64,000 bases of DNA, taken from assembly GCF_012027645.1 (NCBI RefSeq), contig NZ_SNUU01000001.1, positions 124,001-188,000 on the forward strand, given 5' to 3'. The notes beneath the pieces are model-generated. The model had not been told where the DNA came from and did no database searches. It was given only the letters and a program-made list of their open reading frames with translations. Positions 1 to 9,452 of this stretch are shown here, in pieces. How positions within the stretch are numbered: position 1 is the first letter of the stretch; each line of letters opens with the position of its first letter. Position numbers and translations under genes: made by a program. The stretch comes from Thermococcus sp. 18S1. Its GTDB lineage: Archaea; Methanobacteriota_B; Thermococci; Thermococcales; Thermococcaceae.

Positions 1-187
1 CGCTCAAAACAACGCCGAGGACACTAAAAGGCAAACTCTGCGGCACAGTTTAGGTTGATTGAACTTCTTTGGGGATGTCAGGTCAGAACTACACTCGGCG
101 AATTTTTAGTGATGAGCCCCCAAACCAAAGAACGCGCCGGCCAAACATATTTAAACCTTCAGTGCGTAAAATCCATCGGTGACTTTG

Positions 188-904
188 ATGAAAGGAATCT
201 CCCGAGAGCTGGTGGTCGGGATTTTCGTGGGAATCGCGATCGGGGTGGTTCTCTCCTACGCTCTCGCCGTCCACGACGGTACCTCCGGTGATATTCGCAC
301 CTGCCCTATAGTCAATCACGGAATCCTGACGGGATACTTGGTGAGGACCAGCCCCACCACCGGCGGAGAGGCCACCGCCAGGGCGGCGGAGAGAGCATAT
401 CTAGAGCAGCGCAGCCCCAACTACCCCCTCGAGCTATTCAGGGAGATGTACCGTGACGTTCCGGGAAGGAAGGAATTCCTTGGACTGTCATACATCTTCT
501 CAAATGACGCCCTCTCCTACGGCCAATTCACACTCACCAACGAAACGCCCTCGGAGTTTGAGTTCGCGAGCCCTGCTCCGGGCATGAGCCAGAGGATAGA
601 CGGGGCAGGAATAATAACCCCTAAGTGGGCCGTTATCTTCGTGAGCCTCTATGATTTCAAGGGAATGAACGGCGTTGAGGAGCTCCGGCTCACCGTGCCT
701 GGGGAATGGAAGCTTGAGTACTACGGGGGAACGGGAGACATTCTGACCGGAACCGTGCTCCGCGTGAGGTTCTCCAGCATGAAAAGGGACAACTACGTGG
801 TCCTGGCCTTCGAGACCGACGGCTCCCTTGATCACCCACCGCAAATAGAAGTAGTCATCGATGGAGACAGCTACCGGCTGCTGAGGGACTATTCCTCCAC
901 GTAG
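188..904 (+). CDS. Membrane-anchored hypothetical protein
   Basis: 238 residues of unknown function. Residues about 9-30 (VVGIFVGIAIGVVLSYALAV) form one N-terminal membrane helix, either an anchor or an uncleaved signal, and the rest looks like an extracytoplasmic beta-rich domain (many Tyr, Gly and Val). The ATG at 188 is chosen because GGTGA lies five bases upstream; an in-frame GTG at 179 overlaps that site. A TATA-like CATATTTAAACC lies at about 145-156. The last 16 bases overlap the end of the convergent hef gene. I do not recognise the family; secretion or surface location is inferred from the helix only. Confidence 0.75.
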   Translation: MKGISRELVVGIFVGIAIGVVLSYALAVHDGTSGDIRTCPIVNHGILTGYLVRTSPTTGGEATARAAERAYLEQRSPNYPLELFREMYRDVPGRKEFLGLSYIFSNDALSYGQFTLTNETPSEFEFASPAPGMSQRIDGAGIITPKWAVIFVSLYDFKGMNGVEELRLTVPGEWKLEYYGGTGDILTGTVLRVRFSSMKRDNYVVLAFETDGSLDHPPQIEVVIDGDSYRLLRDYSST

Positions 905-3225
905 GGAGCGGTTATCACCTTCCTTATCTCCCTCGCCTTCTTCGGCCCTATTCCCTCGACCTCCTTCAGCTCCTCCTCCGTTGCAGTGAAAACCCGCTCA
1001 ACGTTGCCGAAGTGCGCGAGGAGGCGCTTGGCGAGGGTTGCGGAGACGTTGGGCAGGCCCTCGACTATCAGGCGCTGCCTCTCGGCCAGCGTTAGGGCCT
1101 TCTTCTCGCTCCTGAGGCGGACCTCCTTCTTCCTCTCCTCCTGCTCGCGCTTCGCCATCAGGTATATGAACTGCGCCGTCTCCTCGGTTCCGGAGGAGAA
1201 AAGAATGGGCACCCCCCAGTCGAGGGTCACCGCCGCTATGGCACCCCTGATGGCGTTGGGATGGATGTTCCTTACCCCGTAAAGCTCGCCCTCGATGATT
1301 ATGACCGGCTTCTCGTAGGCCCTCTTGAGCCTCTCAACCTGGTCGAAGAGCCTGCCGTCGATGATCGACTGGATGAAGTCGTTGGCGCTCTTGCGCTCTA
1401 TGCCGACGTCCTCACTCACCACGTAGTCGGCAACGTCGAGCGTCCTGACCTCAACATCTGCTCCAAGCTCGCGGAGGTGCTTCGGCACCCCGCTCCTCAG
1501 CTCGCGGCTGTCGGCGTAGACCACTATGGTCCTCGGTTTCTTTACGAAAACCCCTTTCTTCGGAGGCTTCTCGGAAGCCCCGGATTCCTCCCCGGTTTTC
1601 TGGGTACCCCTGGGCTTCAGAAACGCATCAAGGGAAGTTATCTTTCCCCTGCTCATCCCGGCACGCTCCGGTGTTTTTTCAATGATTTCAGCGGGTTCCG
1701 ACCGCCCCCGGGGGCGGGCCCTTTCGAGCTCCCTAGCTATGGCCTTTATTGCGTCGAACATACCCTTCTCCTTTCGCTTCGAGCTCCAGTAGTAGGCCTC
1801 GTCCCTCGTCCCCCGGGCCATCAGGATTACAACCTTCCCCGGCCTGTGCCTGCCGGTCCTGCCGCGCCTCTGGATGCTCCGTATGGCCGAAGGCACCGGC
1901 TCGTAGAAAACGACGAGGTCCACCTCCGGAACGTCCAGTCCTTCCTCGCCAACGCTTGTGGCGACGAGGACGTTGAACTCGGCGCGGGAGAAGCGGTCGA
2001 GGACTTCCTTCTGCTTCTTCTGGCTCATGCCCTTGTCCTTCCCCCTGCTCGCCTGGCCGATGAACCTCTCGGCCGCGATCCCCATCGCCTCCAGTTCCTC
2101 CACTATTCTCCTCCCCGTGTCCCGGTAGTTGGTGAAGACGATCACCTTGGAGTCCGGCTTTCTTTCGAGCTGCCTTTTGACGAGCTCCTTCAGCCGCTCC
2201 ATCTTCGGATGGTCCACCCCGCTCTCCTTTGCCTGAACGAGGAGGTAAACCACCTTCCTCATGCGCGGGTCTTCCATGAGCTGCTTGCTCGACTTCGCCC
2301 GCTTATCCTCCCGGAGCTTCTTGAGGTAGGTGCGCAGGGCCGTTAATCCCTGGGTTTCGAGGAGCTCGATCGCGTGCTGGAGCTTGACGGCCTTGGCCTG
2401 GTGGAGTCTGAGGCGGCCGATCTCATAGTTGCCCCTCGCAACCTCCTGGTTGATCTTTGACCCCGCCTGAAGCACTTCCCTCTTTGAGATGTCGGGGGAG
2501 TAAGTCGAGACGAGCTTGAACTGGGCGAGGGGCTTGAGACTCTCCTTCAGCATCTCGCGGAGGAGTTTTCTGACCTCCTTGTATATCTCGGGCAGCTCGA
2601 CCTTCACCCACTCAAAGGCGATGCTCTGGACGTAGGGTTTAACGTCTGGGGAAGCCTCGGTTCTCACTTCAACGTGCTTGATGCCGAGGTTTTCCACTAT
2701 CTCGCGGATCTTATCGGCGTCGCTTCCCGGGGATGCGGTCAAGCCAAGAACCAGCGGGTGCCTGGCGGTTTTGAGGTACTCCCTGGCGATGAAAACGTAC
2801 GAGTAACCGCCAACGGCCCTGTGGGCCTCGTCGATTACCAGAAGGGAAACGTCCTCCAGCGAAATCCTGCCCGTGAGGATGTCGTTCTCGACGGTCTGGG
2901 GGGTGGCGGTGATGATCGTGCTCTCCCCCCACACCCGTCTGCGCTTTTCGGGGGAAAGTTCTCCGGTGAGGACGTTTATTTTTTCTGGAGGGAGGTTGAA
3001 GAGGCGCCTAAAGCTCTCCGCGTGCTGTATGGCCAGGGGTTTGGTTGGCGCGAGCATGAGGACCTTACCGCCGTACCTGGAGAGCCGGTAATCGGCTATA
3101 AGCATCGCTATCAGCGTCTTTCCCAGCCCCGTCGGGAGAACGACGAGGCAGCTGGTCTCTTTACAGCGGGCGTAGATTACCTCCTGATAAACGCGGGGCT
3201 CGATGAGGTCTCGGCGAAGGTACAT
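889..3225 (-). CDS. hef: Hef helicase/XPF-type structure-specific nuclease
   Basis: 778 residues; processes stalled or branched replication forks. The N-terminal half is a superfamily 2 helicase: Walker A PTGLGKT at 31-37, DEAH box at 132-135, and a helicase C-domain ending in the arginine-finger motif QRRGRTGR. After a charged linker comes an XPF/MUS81-type nuclease domain with the metal-binding signature IERKSANDF, then a tandem helix-hairpin-helix tail (LPNVSATLAKRLLAHFG, VEGIGPKKAREI). This is the full-length archaeal Hef domain order with no intein. A TATA-like GCTTTTATTC precedes the ATG on the minus strand. The family is known to act with PCNA in euryarchaeal fork repair. Confidence 0.97.
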   Translation of the reverse strand: MYLRRDLIEPRVYQEVIYARCKETSCLVVLPTGLGKTLIAMLIADYRLSRYGGKVLMLAPTKPLAIQHAESFRRLFNLPPEKINVLTGELSPEKRRRVWGESTIITATPQTVENDILTGRISLEDVSLLVIDEAHRAVGGYSYVFIAREYLKTARHPLVLGLTASPGSDADKIREIVENLGIKHVEVRTEASPDVKPYVQSIAFEWVKVELPEIYKEVRKLLREMLKESLKPLAQFKLVSTYSPDISKREVLQAGSKINQEVARGNYEIGRLRLHQAKAVKLQHAIELLETQGLTALRTYLKKLREDKRAKSSKQLMEDPRMRKVVYLLVQAKESGVDHPKMERLKELVKRQLERKPDSKVIVFTNYRDTGRRIVEELEAMGIAAERFIGQASRGKDKGMSQKKQKEVLDRFSRAEFNVLVATSVGEEGLDVPEVDLVVFYEPVPSAIRSIQRRGRTGRHRPGKVVILMARGTRDEAYYWSSKRKEKGMFDAIKAIARELERARPRGRSEPAEIIEKTPERAGMSRGKITSLDAFLKPRGTQKTGEESGASEKPPKKGVFVKKPRTIVVYADSRELRSGVPKHLRELGADVEVRTLDVADYVVSEDVGIERKSANDFIQSIIDGRLFDQVERLKRAYEKPVIIIEGELYGVRNIHPNAIRGAIAAVTLDWGVPILFSSGTEETAQFIYLMAKREQEERKKEVRLRSEKKALTLAERQRLIVEGLPNVSATLAKRLLAHFGNVERVFTATEEELKEVEGIGPKKAREIRKVITAPYVEE

Positions 3226-3284
3226 AGTTTAAGCTTGGATGGAGCGAATAAAAGCTTTCCCTCGAGATGGGGACGGTTCAACCT

Positions 3285-3584
3285 TCACGTGCCCAGCAGG
3301 AGTATGATGTTGCTGAAGACGGGGAGCGCCTTGAGGAGAACGAAAATCGGAGGGAAGTAGCGCAGTGGAGATATAAATCGGGAGAGCCTGAAGACCACGA
3401 CCAGCAGCAGAACTCCAAGGAGCGTAAAAACAGCGTAGCTACCGAAGAACAAAGCGGGGAGGGAAAGTCTGGCCGCGATCAGAGGATTTGCCTCAGCAAG
3501 GCCCCGGTCTGCACCCACCCATGTCGTGATGGCATCCAGCGCGGAGAGGACCACGAAGGCGATCACGTACCACCGGGGGCGCAT
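3285..3584 (-). CDS. Small membrane protein, DUF5658-like
   Basis: 99 residues from the ATG at 3584 (MRPRWYV). Three hydrophobic segments are visible: about 5-20 containing LSALDAITTWVG, about 38-62 (FFGSYAVFTLLGVLLLVVVF) and a C-terminal one. The motif LDAITTW near the start of helix 1 followed by EANPL resembles the DUF5658 family (LDxxTT...E.NP). A longer open frame runs upstream to 3719 but overlaps the promoter region of the divergent gene; a TATA-like GCTTTTAAGAA at 3613-3623 supports the shorter start. Function unknown. Confidence 0.7.
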   Translation of the reverse strand: MRPRWYVIAFVVLSALDAITTWVGADRGLAEANPLIAARLSLPALFFGSYAVFTLLGVLLLVVVFRLSRFISPLRYFPPIFVLLKALPVFSNIILLLGT

Positions 3585-3681
3585 TGGAGCCGCCGTATTG
3601 AGATACGCGCAGGTTCTTAAAAGCCTGTCCCCTGAAACCGGCATGCACAAATGATTTAAGCGGTTCGCCCCACCGGCCACC

Positions 3682-4113
3682 ATGCTCCTCACGAGACACG
3701 CAAGGGAAAGGCTGATCAAGAGACTGGCAAAGAACAGAAAACCCGAAAGATTCTATCCCCAGCTGTGGGCCTTCCTGGACCGCTCGAAGAGGATCGACAT
3801 AAACGAGAGGATCGTAATCTTCACGGACGGGAGAAAGAGTCTGGTCTGCTCCAGGCTAGACTGTGAGAGACTTCCACTCAAGGAAATAAAAGAGCGCGTT
3901 GGGGACATCTCCCGAGCCTATGAGTGCGTCTTTCTCGACGGCAGAATCGCAAGAGAGACCGTCCCCAGAAAGTTCCTCGAGTCCGTCCCGGACGGCGAGT
4001 ACTGCTTCTACATCAACAGGGAGAAGAGGAGCCTTTACATAGGCAGTGCCCCGCCGCTGCTTGCGATCACCCTGCGGCCGGCGAAGAAAAGCGAGAGGGA
4101 GTGCGCGGACTAG
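3682..4113 (+). CDS. Conserved hypothetical protein (about 143 aa)
   Basis: 143 residues, rich in Arg and Lys at the N-terminus ([24 protein letters not shown]) and without membrane helices. The opening resembles the archaeal and bacterial short proteins that begin with a TRHARER helix, which are of RelE/YoeB-like or DUF4258-like character, but the later part does not let me confirm this. A TATA-like GATTTAAGC lies about 25 bases before the ATG, so the mRNA may be leaderless. The stop overlaps the end of the convergent scpA gene by 4 bases. Function not assigned. Confidence 0.7.
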   Translation: MLLTRHARERLIKRLAKNRKPERFYPQLWAFLDRSKRIDINERIVIFTDGRKSLVCSRLDCERLPLKEIKERVGDISRAYECVFLDGRIARETVPRKFLESVPDGEYCFYINREKRSLYIGSAPPLLAITLRPAKKSERECAD

Positions 4114-4769
4114 GCGCTCTCCTCCACGGGCACGACGAATATCTCCCCAAATGGCTCCTCCTGAATGAGGTCCACCTTCCCCATATTGGAGAGGAACAGG
4201 AGGTAGAGGAAGGTTCTGGCCACTATCTTCGGCGTCGGGTCGAAGACCAGGTCCCAGAAGTTTATGGGTTCCTTGGTCTCCCGATACATGTCCACGACTA
4301 TCTCGTGGAGCCGATAGACGTGCTTCTCGATGTCAACGCGGAAGTCATCGACGACAAAGACCTCCTCCTCTATCTCGACCTTCTTTTTCTTCCGCGGCTT
4401 TCTCTTCTCCGCCTCCTCAAGGGCGTCCATTAGGGCGTCCAGGAGGTCGTCGAAGGTGTAGTAGCGCTCCACCCTGCGGAGGGGCGGGGCCAGCGGCTCG
4501 ACATCAACGTGGAGCTTCTCCTCGTGCTCCTCCTCTTCCTCCTCGTCGCCGTAGAGCAGGGCCTCGCTCTTCATCCTGACGAGTATGGATGCGGCGAGGA
4601 TGGCCCTGGCGGAAACGCGGAGGTCGAGCTCCTTCATCTCCCTGAGTCTCTCGATGTACTTCTCGGTAAGGTCGACGATGTCGATGTTCCAGGGGTCAAC
4701 CTTCCCCATGGTGACGAGCTGGAGGAGAATGTCAACGGGTGTTATCTCCTCCTCACGGCGCGATTCCAT
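4110..4769 (-). CDS. scpA: Segregation and condensation protein ScpA
   Basis: 219 residues; the kleisin subunit that bridges SMC heads in chromosome condensation. The N-terminal helical region ([25 protein letters not shown]) is the ScpA signature that binds the SMC neck, followed by an acidic linker ([12 protein letters not shown], about 94-105) and a C-terminal winged-helix region. The gene overlaps or abuts the smc stop codon and must be co-transcribed with it. The ATG at 4769 is preferred over a GTG at 4778 because GGGTGA lies correctly upstream. No ScpB gene follows here. Confidence 0.93.
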   Translation of the reverse strand: MESRREEEITPVDILLQLVTMGKVDPWNIDIVDLTEKYIERLREMKELDLRVSARAILAASILVRMKSEALLYGDEEEEEEHEEKLHVDVEPLAPPLRRVERYYTFDDLLDALMDALEEAEKRKPRKKKKVEIEEEVFVVDDFRVDIEKHVYRLHEIVVDMYRETKEPINFWDLVFDPTPKIVARTFLYLLFLSNMGKVDLIQEEPFGEIFVVPVEESA

Positions 4770-4774
4770 GGTTA

Positions 4775-7700
4775 TCACCCGCTCAGATGGCCGAACATCT
4801 CCGCGTGCTCGGCCTCACTCCTCTTCCTTGCCTCTTCCAGGATCTTCATGGCCTTCTCGAGGCTGAGGGCAACGACGCGCGAGACTCCTTTCCTCATGCT
4901 GACGCCGATTATCTTGTCCGCGTTGGCCATCATGACGTCCCTCAGGGTAACGACTATGAACTGGCTGTTCTGGGAGGCCTCCTTGATGAGGTCGGCAACG
5001 CGCTTGACGTTGGCATCGTCCAGGTGGGCGTCGATCTCGTCGAAGAGATAGAACGGCGCCGGTTTGTAGCGCTGGATGGCGAACACGAATGCCAGAGCCG
5101 TTAAAGCCTTCTCCCCACCGCTCATGGCCTCTATGCGCTTAACGTCCTTTCCGGCGGGCTTGGCCTCTATCTCAAGGCCTCCAGCGAAGGGGTCGTCCTC
5201 GTTCTCAAGGATGAGCCTGGCGCTTCCTCCAGGGGAGAGCTTCGCGAAGAGCTCTGAGAAATTCTTGGCTATCTCGCTGAGGGTCTGGAGGAAGACCTGC
5301 TTCTTCTGCCCCTCTATCTCCTCGATAAACTCCTCTATGCTCTCCTTCTCGGCAACGACCTGCTCGCGCTTGCTCTTCAGCTCGAGGTAGCGCCTTTCCA
5401 CAACTTCGAAGTCCTCGATGGCCTTCATGTTGACCGGTTCGAGGGCGCGCATCTCCTCCTCCATCTTCTCTATCTGCTCGCTCAGGGCGTCGAGCTCCAG
5501 CGGAACCTCCTTGATGCTCTTGATGAGCTTGGCATCGTGGTGCTTGAGCTCGTCCCTCTTCTCCTTCAGCGTTGCCTCGTACTGGGCCAGCTTTATCTTG
5601 AGCGTGTTGGCCTCTATGCGGAGCTCCTGGAGTTTGGAGCTCAGCTCGTCCTTCTCGGCGCGGAGGTCGATGATCTCGTTCTTGAGCCTCTCACGTCTCT
5701 CACGGAGCTCCTTCAGCTCATCCTTGACGTTCTCCTCAGCCTTCTTGAGCTCCTCCAGCTCGGCCTCAAAGTCGCTTATGGCCCTCTCGTTCTCCTCGAT
5801 GTTGGCCTTGAGAGCGTTTATCCTGTTGATCAGGCCCTCTATCTCCTCCTCCAGATCCGCCCTCCTCGGGAGCAGCTCCTCGTTTATCCTGACGTCGAGG
5901 CTCTCCAGTTTGCTCTCGACCTTTCCGAGCTCCTCGCGGAGCTTGCTTATCTCGGCCTCGACCTCCCTGATCCTCTGGTTCAGCTCCCTGGCCTCCGGGT
6001 TCTCCAGGGCCTTCTTCAGCTTCGCCCTCTTCTTCTCCAGCCTCTCAATCCTGCCGCGGAGCTTCGCCATCTCACCCCGGGTATCGTGGATCTTCTTTTC
6101 CAGGGCCTCTATGAGGGCCTCGTTCTCCCTGATTTCCTCTTCAAGGGCCTTGTCCTCCGCGAGGAGGCGTTCCATCTCACGCTGGGTCACCTGGAGATCC
6201 TTGCTCAGCTCACTCTTCTTCATGCGGAGTTCAAAGAGCTCGTTCTGAAGACCCTTAACCTCGACCCGGAGGGCGTTAACGGCCGATTCCAGGGCCTCTT
6301 TCTCGCGCTCCAGCTTCTCCACACGCTTCCGTATCTCATCCACGTTGACTCCGAGCTTGCCCCTGGGCCTGTAGTGACCACCGGTTATCGCTCCGCTCCG
6401 CTCGAGGAGTTCCCCTCCGAGGGTCACCATGCGGACCTTTCCTATTCCGACGGCCCTGGCCTCGTCCATGTCGTTCACTATCAGCGTGTCCCCGAGGGCA
6501 TATGCCACAGCGTTTCTGAAGCGGGGGTCGTACTGAACGACGTCCAGGGCCGGAACCCCGAGGGCTGGCTCCCCCTTCATGGAGCGCGGCTTTATCTTGT
6601 TGAGCGGGAGAAAAGTCAGCCTGCCGAGCTTCTTCTCCTTGAGCAGCTTTATGGCCTTCTCGGCAACGCGGTCGTCCTCCACGACCACGTGGTCGTAGCT
6701 TCCACCGAGGGCGACCTCGACGGCCAGGGCGTAGCTCTCATCGCGAACGGTGATCAGCTCACCGAGGGAGCCGTAGAGGCCCGGAATGTTCTGGGCCTTG
6801 AGGAATTCTATGGCGCGGTTCCCGCGGACCTCGCGCTGCGCCTCGGCTTTGATGAGCTCCTCCCTGGCTTTCGAGAGTTCTCTCTCGAGCTTCTTGAGCT
6901 TTCTGCTCTTCTCCTCCAGCTCCTTCTCGGCCTTCTTCAGCCTCGCTTCGGCCCTGCCCATCCTGCCCTCTACCTCTCCAAGCTCCGAACGTTTGGTCTC
7001 GAGGGCGCTCTTGGCCTCGCCAATCTTGGACTTGAGCGCGACTTTCTTTGCATTGTTCTGGGCTATCCTGCCCTTTGCACGCTCTATTTCCTCCTCGAAC
7101 TTCTTAATATCGCCCTCCTTCATGTAGAGCTCCTTTTTGGCCTCTTCCAGCTCCTCGACCACGCGGTCAAAGTCCTGCTTCGCGATGGCAAAGTCCCTGT
7201 CTATCTCGCCCAGCTTAATAACCAGCTCGTTCTTGACGACTTCTTTCTCCTTTATTTCTGCCTTGAGCTTCTCGCGCCTCTTGCTCCAGCGGCTTATGGC
7301 ATTTCTGCTCTTCTCTATCTCCTCTGAAACCTTCTTGAGCTCCTCCTTTGCCTTGGCAAGGCGGTGCTGGCCGTCCTCGATCTCCTTCCTGGCCAGCTCG
7401 ATGTTCTTTCCGGCCATCTCTATCTTGGACTTGACCTCGCTTATCTTTCTGGTTACCTCGAGGATGCCGTCCTCGCTCTTTTCCTCGAGCTCCCTTTCAA
7501 TCGTGTTCAGCTCCTTCTCCCTTGCCACGATCTCCCTGGCGATATCCGTGAGGCGGGCCTCCATGGCGGCTATCTCCGCCTCTATCTCCTTGTCGCGCAG
7601 GTTGCTCTCCTCTATCAGGGACTCGAGCTTTCTTATCTCGCCGAGGAGGAGCGTGACCTTCGCCCTCTCGACGCGGTCCTTGAGGTCAAGGTAGCGGAGC

Positions 7701-8341
7701 GCGTCGTTTCTCTCCTTCTCGAGCTTGTCAAGCTGGGTTTTGACCTCACGGATGAGGAGGTCAACGCGTGCCAGGTTCTCCTCGGCCTGCTTCAGCTCCT
7801 TCAGGGCCTTCTCCTTCTTGGCATCGTACTCAGCTATGCCAGAAATTTCGTCTATGAGCATCCTCCTCTCGGTGGGGCTCATCTTGATGAACTTGGTGAT
7901 GTCTCCCTGCAGAACGAGGTTGTAGCCCTCGGGTGAAATCATGGCCGCGCTGAGGACGTCGAGGATGTCGCTTCTGCTGCTCCTCTTGCCGTTGAGCCAG
8001 TAGGTGCTCCTGCCGTCGGGATAGACGCGCCTCTTTATAACGACCTCGTCCTCGTCGATTGGGAATCCCCGGTCCTCGTTGTTGAAATACATGGCAACCT
8101 CGGCGTACTTTGCCGGCGCTTCCGTTTTGGTGCCCGCGAATATGAGGTCGCTTATCCTCGTGGCACGCATCGCCTTGGCGGACAGGCCACCGAGGACGAA
8201 GAGCACGGCGTCACCGATGTTGCTCTTTCCAGAACCGTTGGCACCGACGATCGCTGTGAACCCTTTAGAAAGCGGAACAACGACTTTCCTGTTGCCGTAA
8301 GATTTGAAGCCTTTCATTTCAATCTTCTCAATGTACGGCAT
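4775..8341 (-). CDS. smc: Chromosome segregation ATPase SMC
   Basis: 1188 residues, the usual length. Walker A GANGSGKS near residues 33-40; long coiled coil; central hinge at about 520-680 (GLYGSLGELI ... GALTGGHYRPRG-type region); second coiled coil; C-terminal head with signature MSGGEKALTALAF and Walker B PFYLFDEIDAHLD. The protein is a ring-shaped DNA-entrapping ATPase that partners with ScpA encoded immediately downstream. The start follows a promoter with a palindromic TATA-containing sequence at 8375-8384. The coding strand is Lys/Glu-rich, so its antisense strand carries long but meaningless open frames. Confidence 0.98.
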   Translation of the reverse strand: MPYIEKIEMKGFKSYGNRKVVVPLSKGFTAIVGANGSGKSNIGDAVLFVLGGLSAKAMRATRISDLIFAGTKTEAPAKYAEVAMYFNNEDRGFPIDEDEVVIKRRVYPDGRSTYWLNGKRSSRSDILDVLSAAMISPEGYNLVLQGDITKFIKMSPTERRMLIDEISGIAEYDAKKEKALKELKQAEENLARVDLLIREVKTQLDKLEKERNDALRYLDLKDRVERAKVTLLLGEIRKLESLIEESNLRDKEIEAEIAAMEARLTDIAREIVAREKELNTIERELEEKSEDGILEVTRKISEVKSKIEMAGKNIELARKEIEDGQHRLAKAKEELKKVSEEIEKSRNAISRWSKRREKLKAEIKEKEVVKNELVIKLGEIDRDFAIAKQDFDRVVEELEEAKKELYMKEGDIKKFEEEIERAKGRIAQNNAKKVALKSKIGEAKSALETKRSELGEVEGRMGRAEARLKKAEKELEEKSRKLKKLERELSKAREELIKAEAQREVRGNRAIEFLKAQNIPGLYGSLGELITVRDESYALAVEVALGGSYDHVVVEDDRVAEKAIKLLKEKKLGRLTFLPLNKIKPRSMKGEPALGVPALDVVQYDPRFRNAVAYALGDTLIVNDMDEARAVGIGKVRMVTLGGELLERSGAITGGHYRPRGKLGVNVDEIRKRVEKLEREKEALESAVNALRVEVKGLQNELFELRMKKSELSKDLQVTQREMERLLAEDKALEEEIRENEALIEALEKKIHDTRGEMAKLRGRIERLEKKRAKLKKALENPEARELNQRIREVEAEISKLREELGKVESKLESLDVRINEELLPRRADLEEEIEGLINRINALKANIEENERAISDFEAELEELKKAEENVKDELKELRERRERLKNEIIDLRAEKDELSSKLQELRIEANTLKIKLAQYEATLKEKRDELKHHDAKLIKSIKEVPLELDALSEQIEKMEEEMRALEPVNMKAIEDFEVVERRYLELKSKREQVVAEKESIEEFIEEIEGQKKQVFLQTLSEIAKNFSELFAKLSPGGSARLILENEDDPFAGGLEIEAKPAGKDVKRIEAMSGGEKALTALAFVFAIQRYKPAPFYLFDEIDAHLDDANVKRVADLIKEASQNSQFIVVTLRDVMMANADKIIGVSMRKGVSRVVALSLEKAMKILEEARKRSEAEHAEMFGHLSG

Positions 8342-8374
8342 GCCCTACACCTAAACGAGAGAATGGCGAAGAAG

Positions 8375-8384
8375 GTTATATAAC
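8375..8384 (-). promoter_or_regulatory. smc promoter, palindromic TATA region
   Basis: GTTATATAAC is a perfect 10-bp palindrome, extended by matching AA/TT one base further out. It lies 34 bases upstream of the smc start codon, the right place for a TATA box with a short leader. The symmetry may simply reflect the TATA sequence. Confidence 0.6.
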
Positions 8385-8437
8385 TTTACTCCTCTTGAAC
8401 GCCCCGTCCCCCGAGGCACGGAGTACCGGTTGCGTGC

Positions 8438-8869
8438 TCACTCGACTATCCTGCGAAGGATGTTCAGAACCCTGCTGTCGAGGCCGTCGCTGACGGTGAC
8501 GTAAAAATCGGAGTTCGTGAGAAGGGTCATGTCTCTAAGTTTACTGACGAACCTGAGCGTCGGCTCGACCCCGTTCTCAATCATAAGGTACTCGATGGCG
8601 TCCAGAATAACGTCCACGTCCTCATTCTGAAGCTGCTCCCATACCATTTGCTCAATGGCATGGAGCCTTGAGGGGGATACCGCGTTCGGATAGGGGACCT
8701 TTGTGACCCATATCGGGTGTATGTTCGGACCATCGAGCTCTGAGGGAGCCCTGCGGGTTATGAGAAGCTTCCTGCGGTGGTTATTTCTCCGGATGATATC
8801 GTTGAGGCGCCTGTAATCAACCACTCTCGACCCGAGGTACCTGGGCCGACCTCTCAGCAACATACCCAT
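8438..8869 (-). CDS. DUF835-like protein
   Basis: About 143 residues. The order of elements (KLLITRRAPSEL, a Trp-containing strand, then VDVILDAIEYLMIENG and a FVSKLRDM helix, ending in a Leu-rich strand-helix) matches the DUF835 family, common in Thermococcales and thought to bind or sense ligands in signalling proteins. Here the domain stands alone. The start is uncertain: ATG at 8869 or 8863, or GTG at 8881; GAAGGG precedes 8869. A TATA-like GCTTATAAAG at about 8940-8949 probably drives it. Role unknown. Confidence 0.7.
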   Translation of the reverse strand: MGMLLRGRPRYLGSRVVDYRRLNDIIRRNNHRRKLLITRRAPSELDGPNIHPIWVTKVPYPNAVSPSRLHAIEQMVWEQLQNEDVDVILDAIEYLMIENGVEPTLRFVSKLRDMTLLTNSDFYVTVSDGLDSRVLNILRRIVE

Positions 8870-9047
8870 CCCTTCTCGCACGGATTGCTACGTGTTGGTT
8901 ACTTAAACCCATCACGGCCAACTCAAGTTCGTATTCAACTTTATAAGCATTACTGTGTAAAATTGGAAGATTAACAACATACCAAAAATGCTGCATAAAA
9001 CTGAAACAAAATACAAAATGTTGAGAACTATAGAAAATTAAAATCGA

Positions 9048-9452
9048 TTACTCAGCCTTTCTTTCGCAAAGTTCGAGCAGAACGCCCGTTACTGCCTTGG
9101 GGTGGACAAATGCGATTTTCGCACCTCCAGCCCCGATCCTGGGCTGTTCATCGATCAGCCTGTAGCCCTCTTCCTTGAGCTTCTCGAGCTGTCCCTCAAT
9201 GTCATCAACGCCCAAGGCTATGTGGTGTATTCCCTCACCGCGCTTGGCGATGAACTTGGCTATGGGTGAGTCCTCTGCGGTCGGCTCGAGGAGCTCGATT
9301 CTGCTCTCACCGACGTGGATTATCGCGGTCCTCACCTTCTGGTCAGGGACCTCCTCTATCTCCTCCACCTTGAGACCGAGGCCCTCCCAGACCTTGATGG
9401 CCTCATCCAGGTTCTTAACGGCTATACCAACGTGGTCTATCTTCTTTATCAT
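9048..9452 (-). CDS. mce: Methylmalonyl-CoA epimerase
   Basis: 134 residues; interconverts (S)- and (R)-methylmalonyl-CoA. Two beta-alpha-beta-beta-beta modules of the glyoxalase/vicinal oxygen chelate fold are visible: [19 protein letters not shown] at 5-23 and [19 protein letters not shown] at about 74-92, giving the metal-binding His residues (H7, H77) and Glu ligands ([15 protein letters not shown]). It overlaps the meaB stop codon by 4 bases (ATGA), so the two are translationally coupled. It supplies the correct stereoisomer to the mutase encoded at 10.5 and 46.4 kb. Confidence 0.95.
   Translation of the reverse strand: MIKKIDHVGIAVKNLDEAIKVWEGLGLKVEEIEEVPDQKVRTAIIHVGESRIELLEPTAEDSPIAKFIAKRGEGIHHIALGVDDIEGQLEKLKEEGYRLIDEQPRIGAGGAKIAFVHPKAVTGVLLELCERKAE

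Noticed and set aside
1-187. A possible end of an upstream gene or an sRNA at the left edge
   Set aside because: No frame with good composition and no C/D box pair (RUGAUGA with CUGA) could be found; only the TATA for the gene at 188 is clear.
1261-2346. A 361-codon open frame on the plus strand opposite hef
   Set aside because: It is antisense to the helicase domain of hef, has no ribosome site, and has biased composition that follows from GC-rich codon third positions.
5537-7327. A 596-codon open frame opposite smc
   Set aside because: Its Leu-rich sequence is the mirror of the Lys/Glu-rich coiled coil of SMC; no TATA or start signals.
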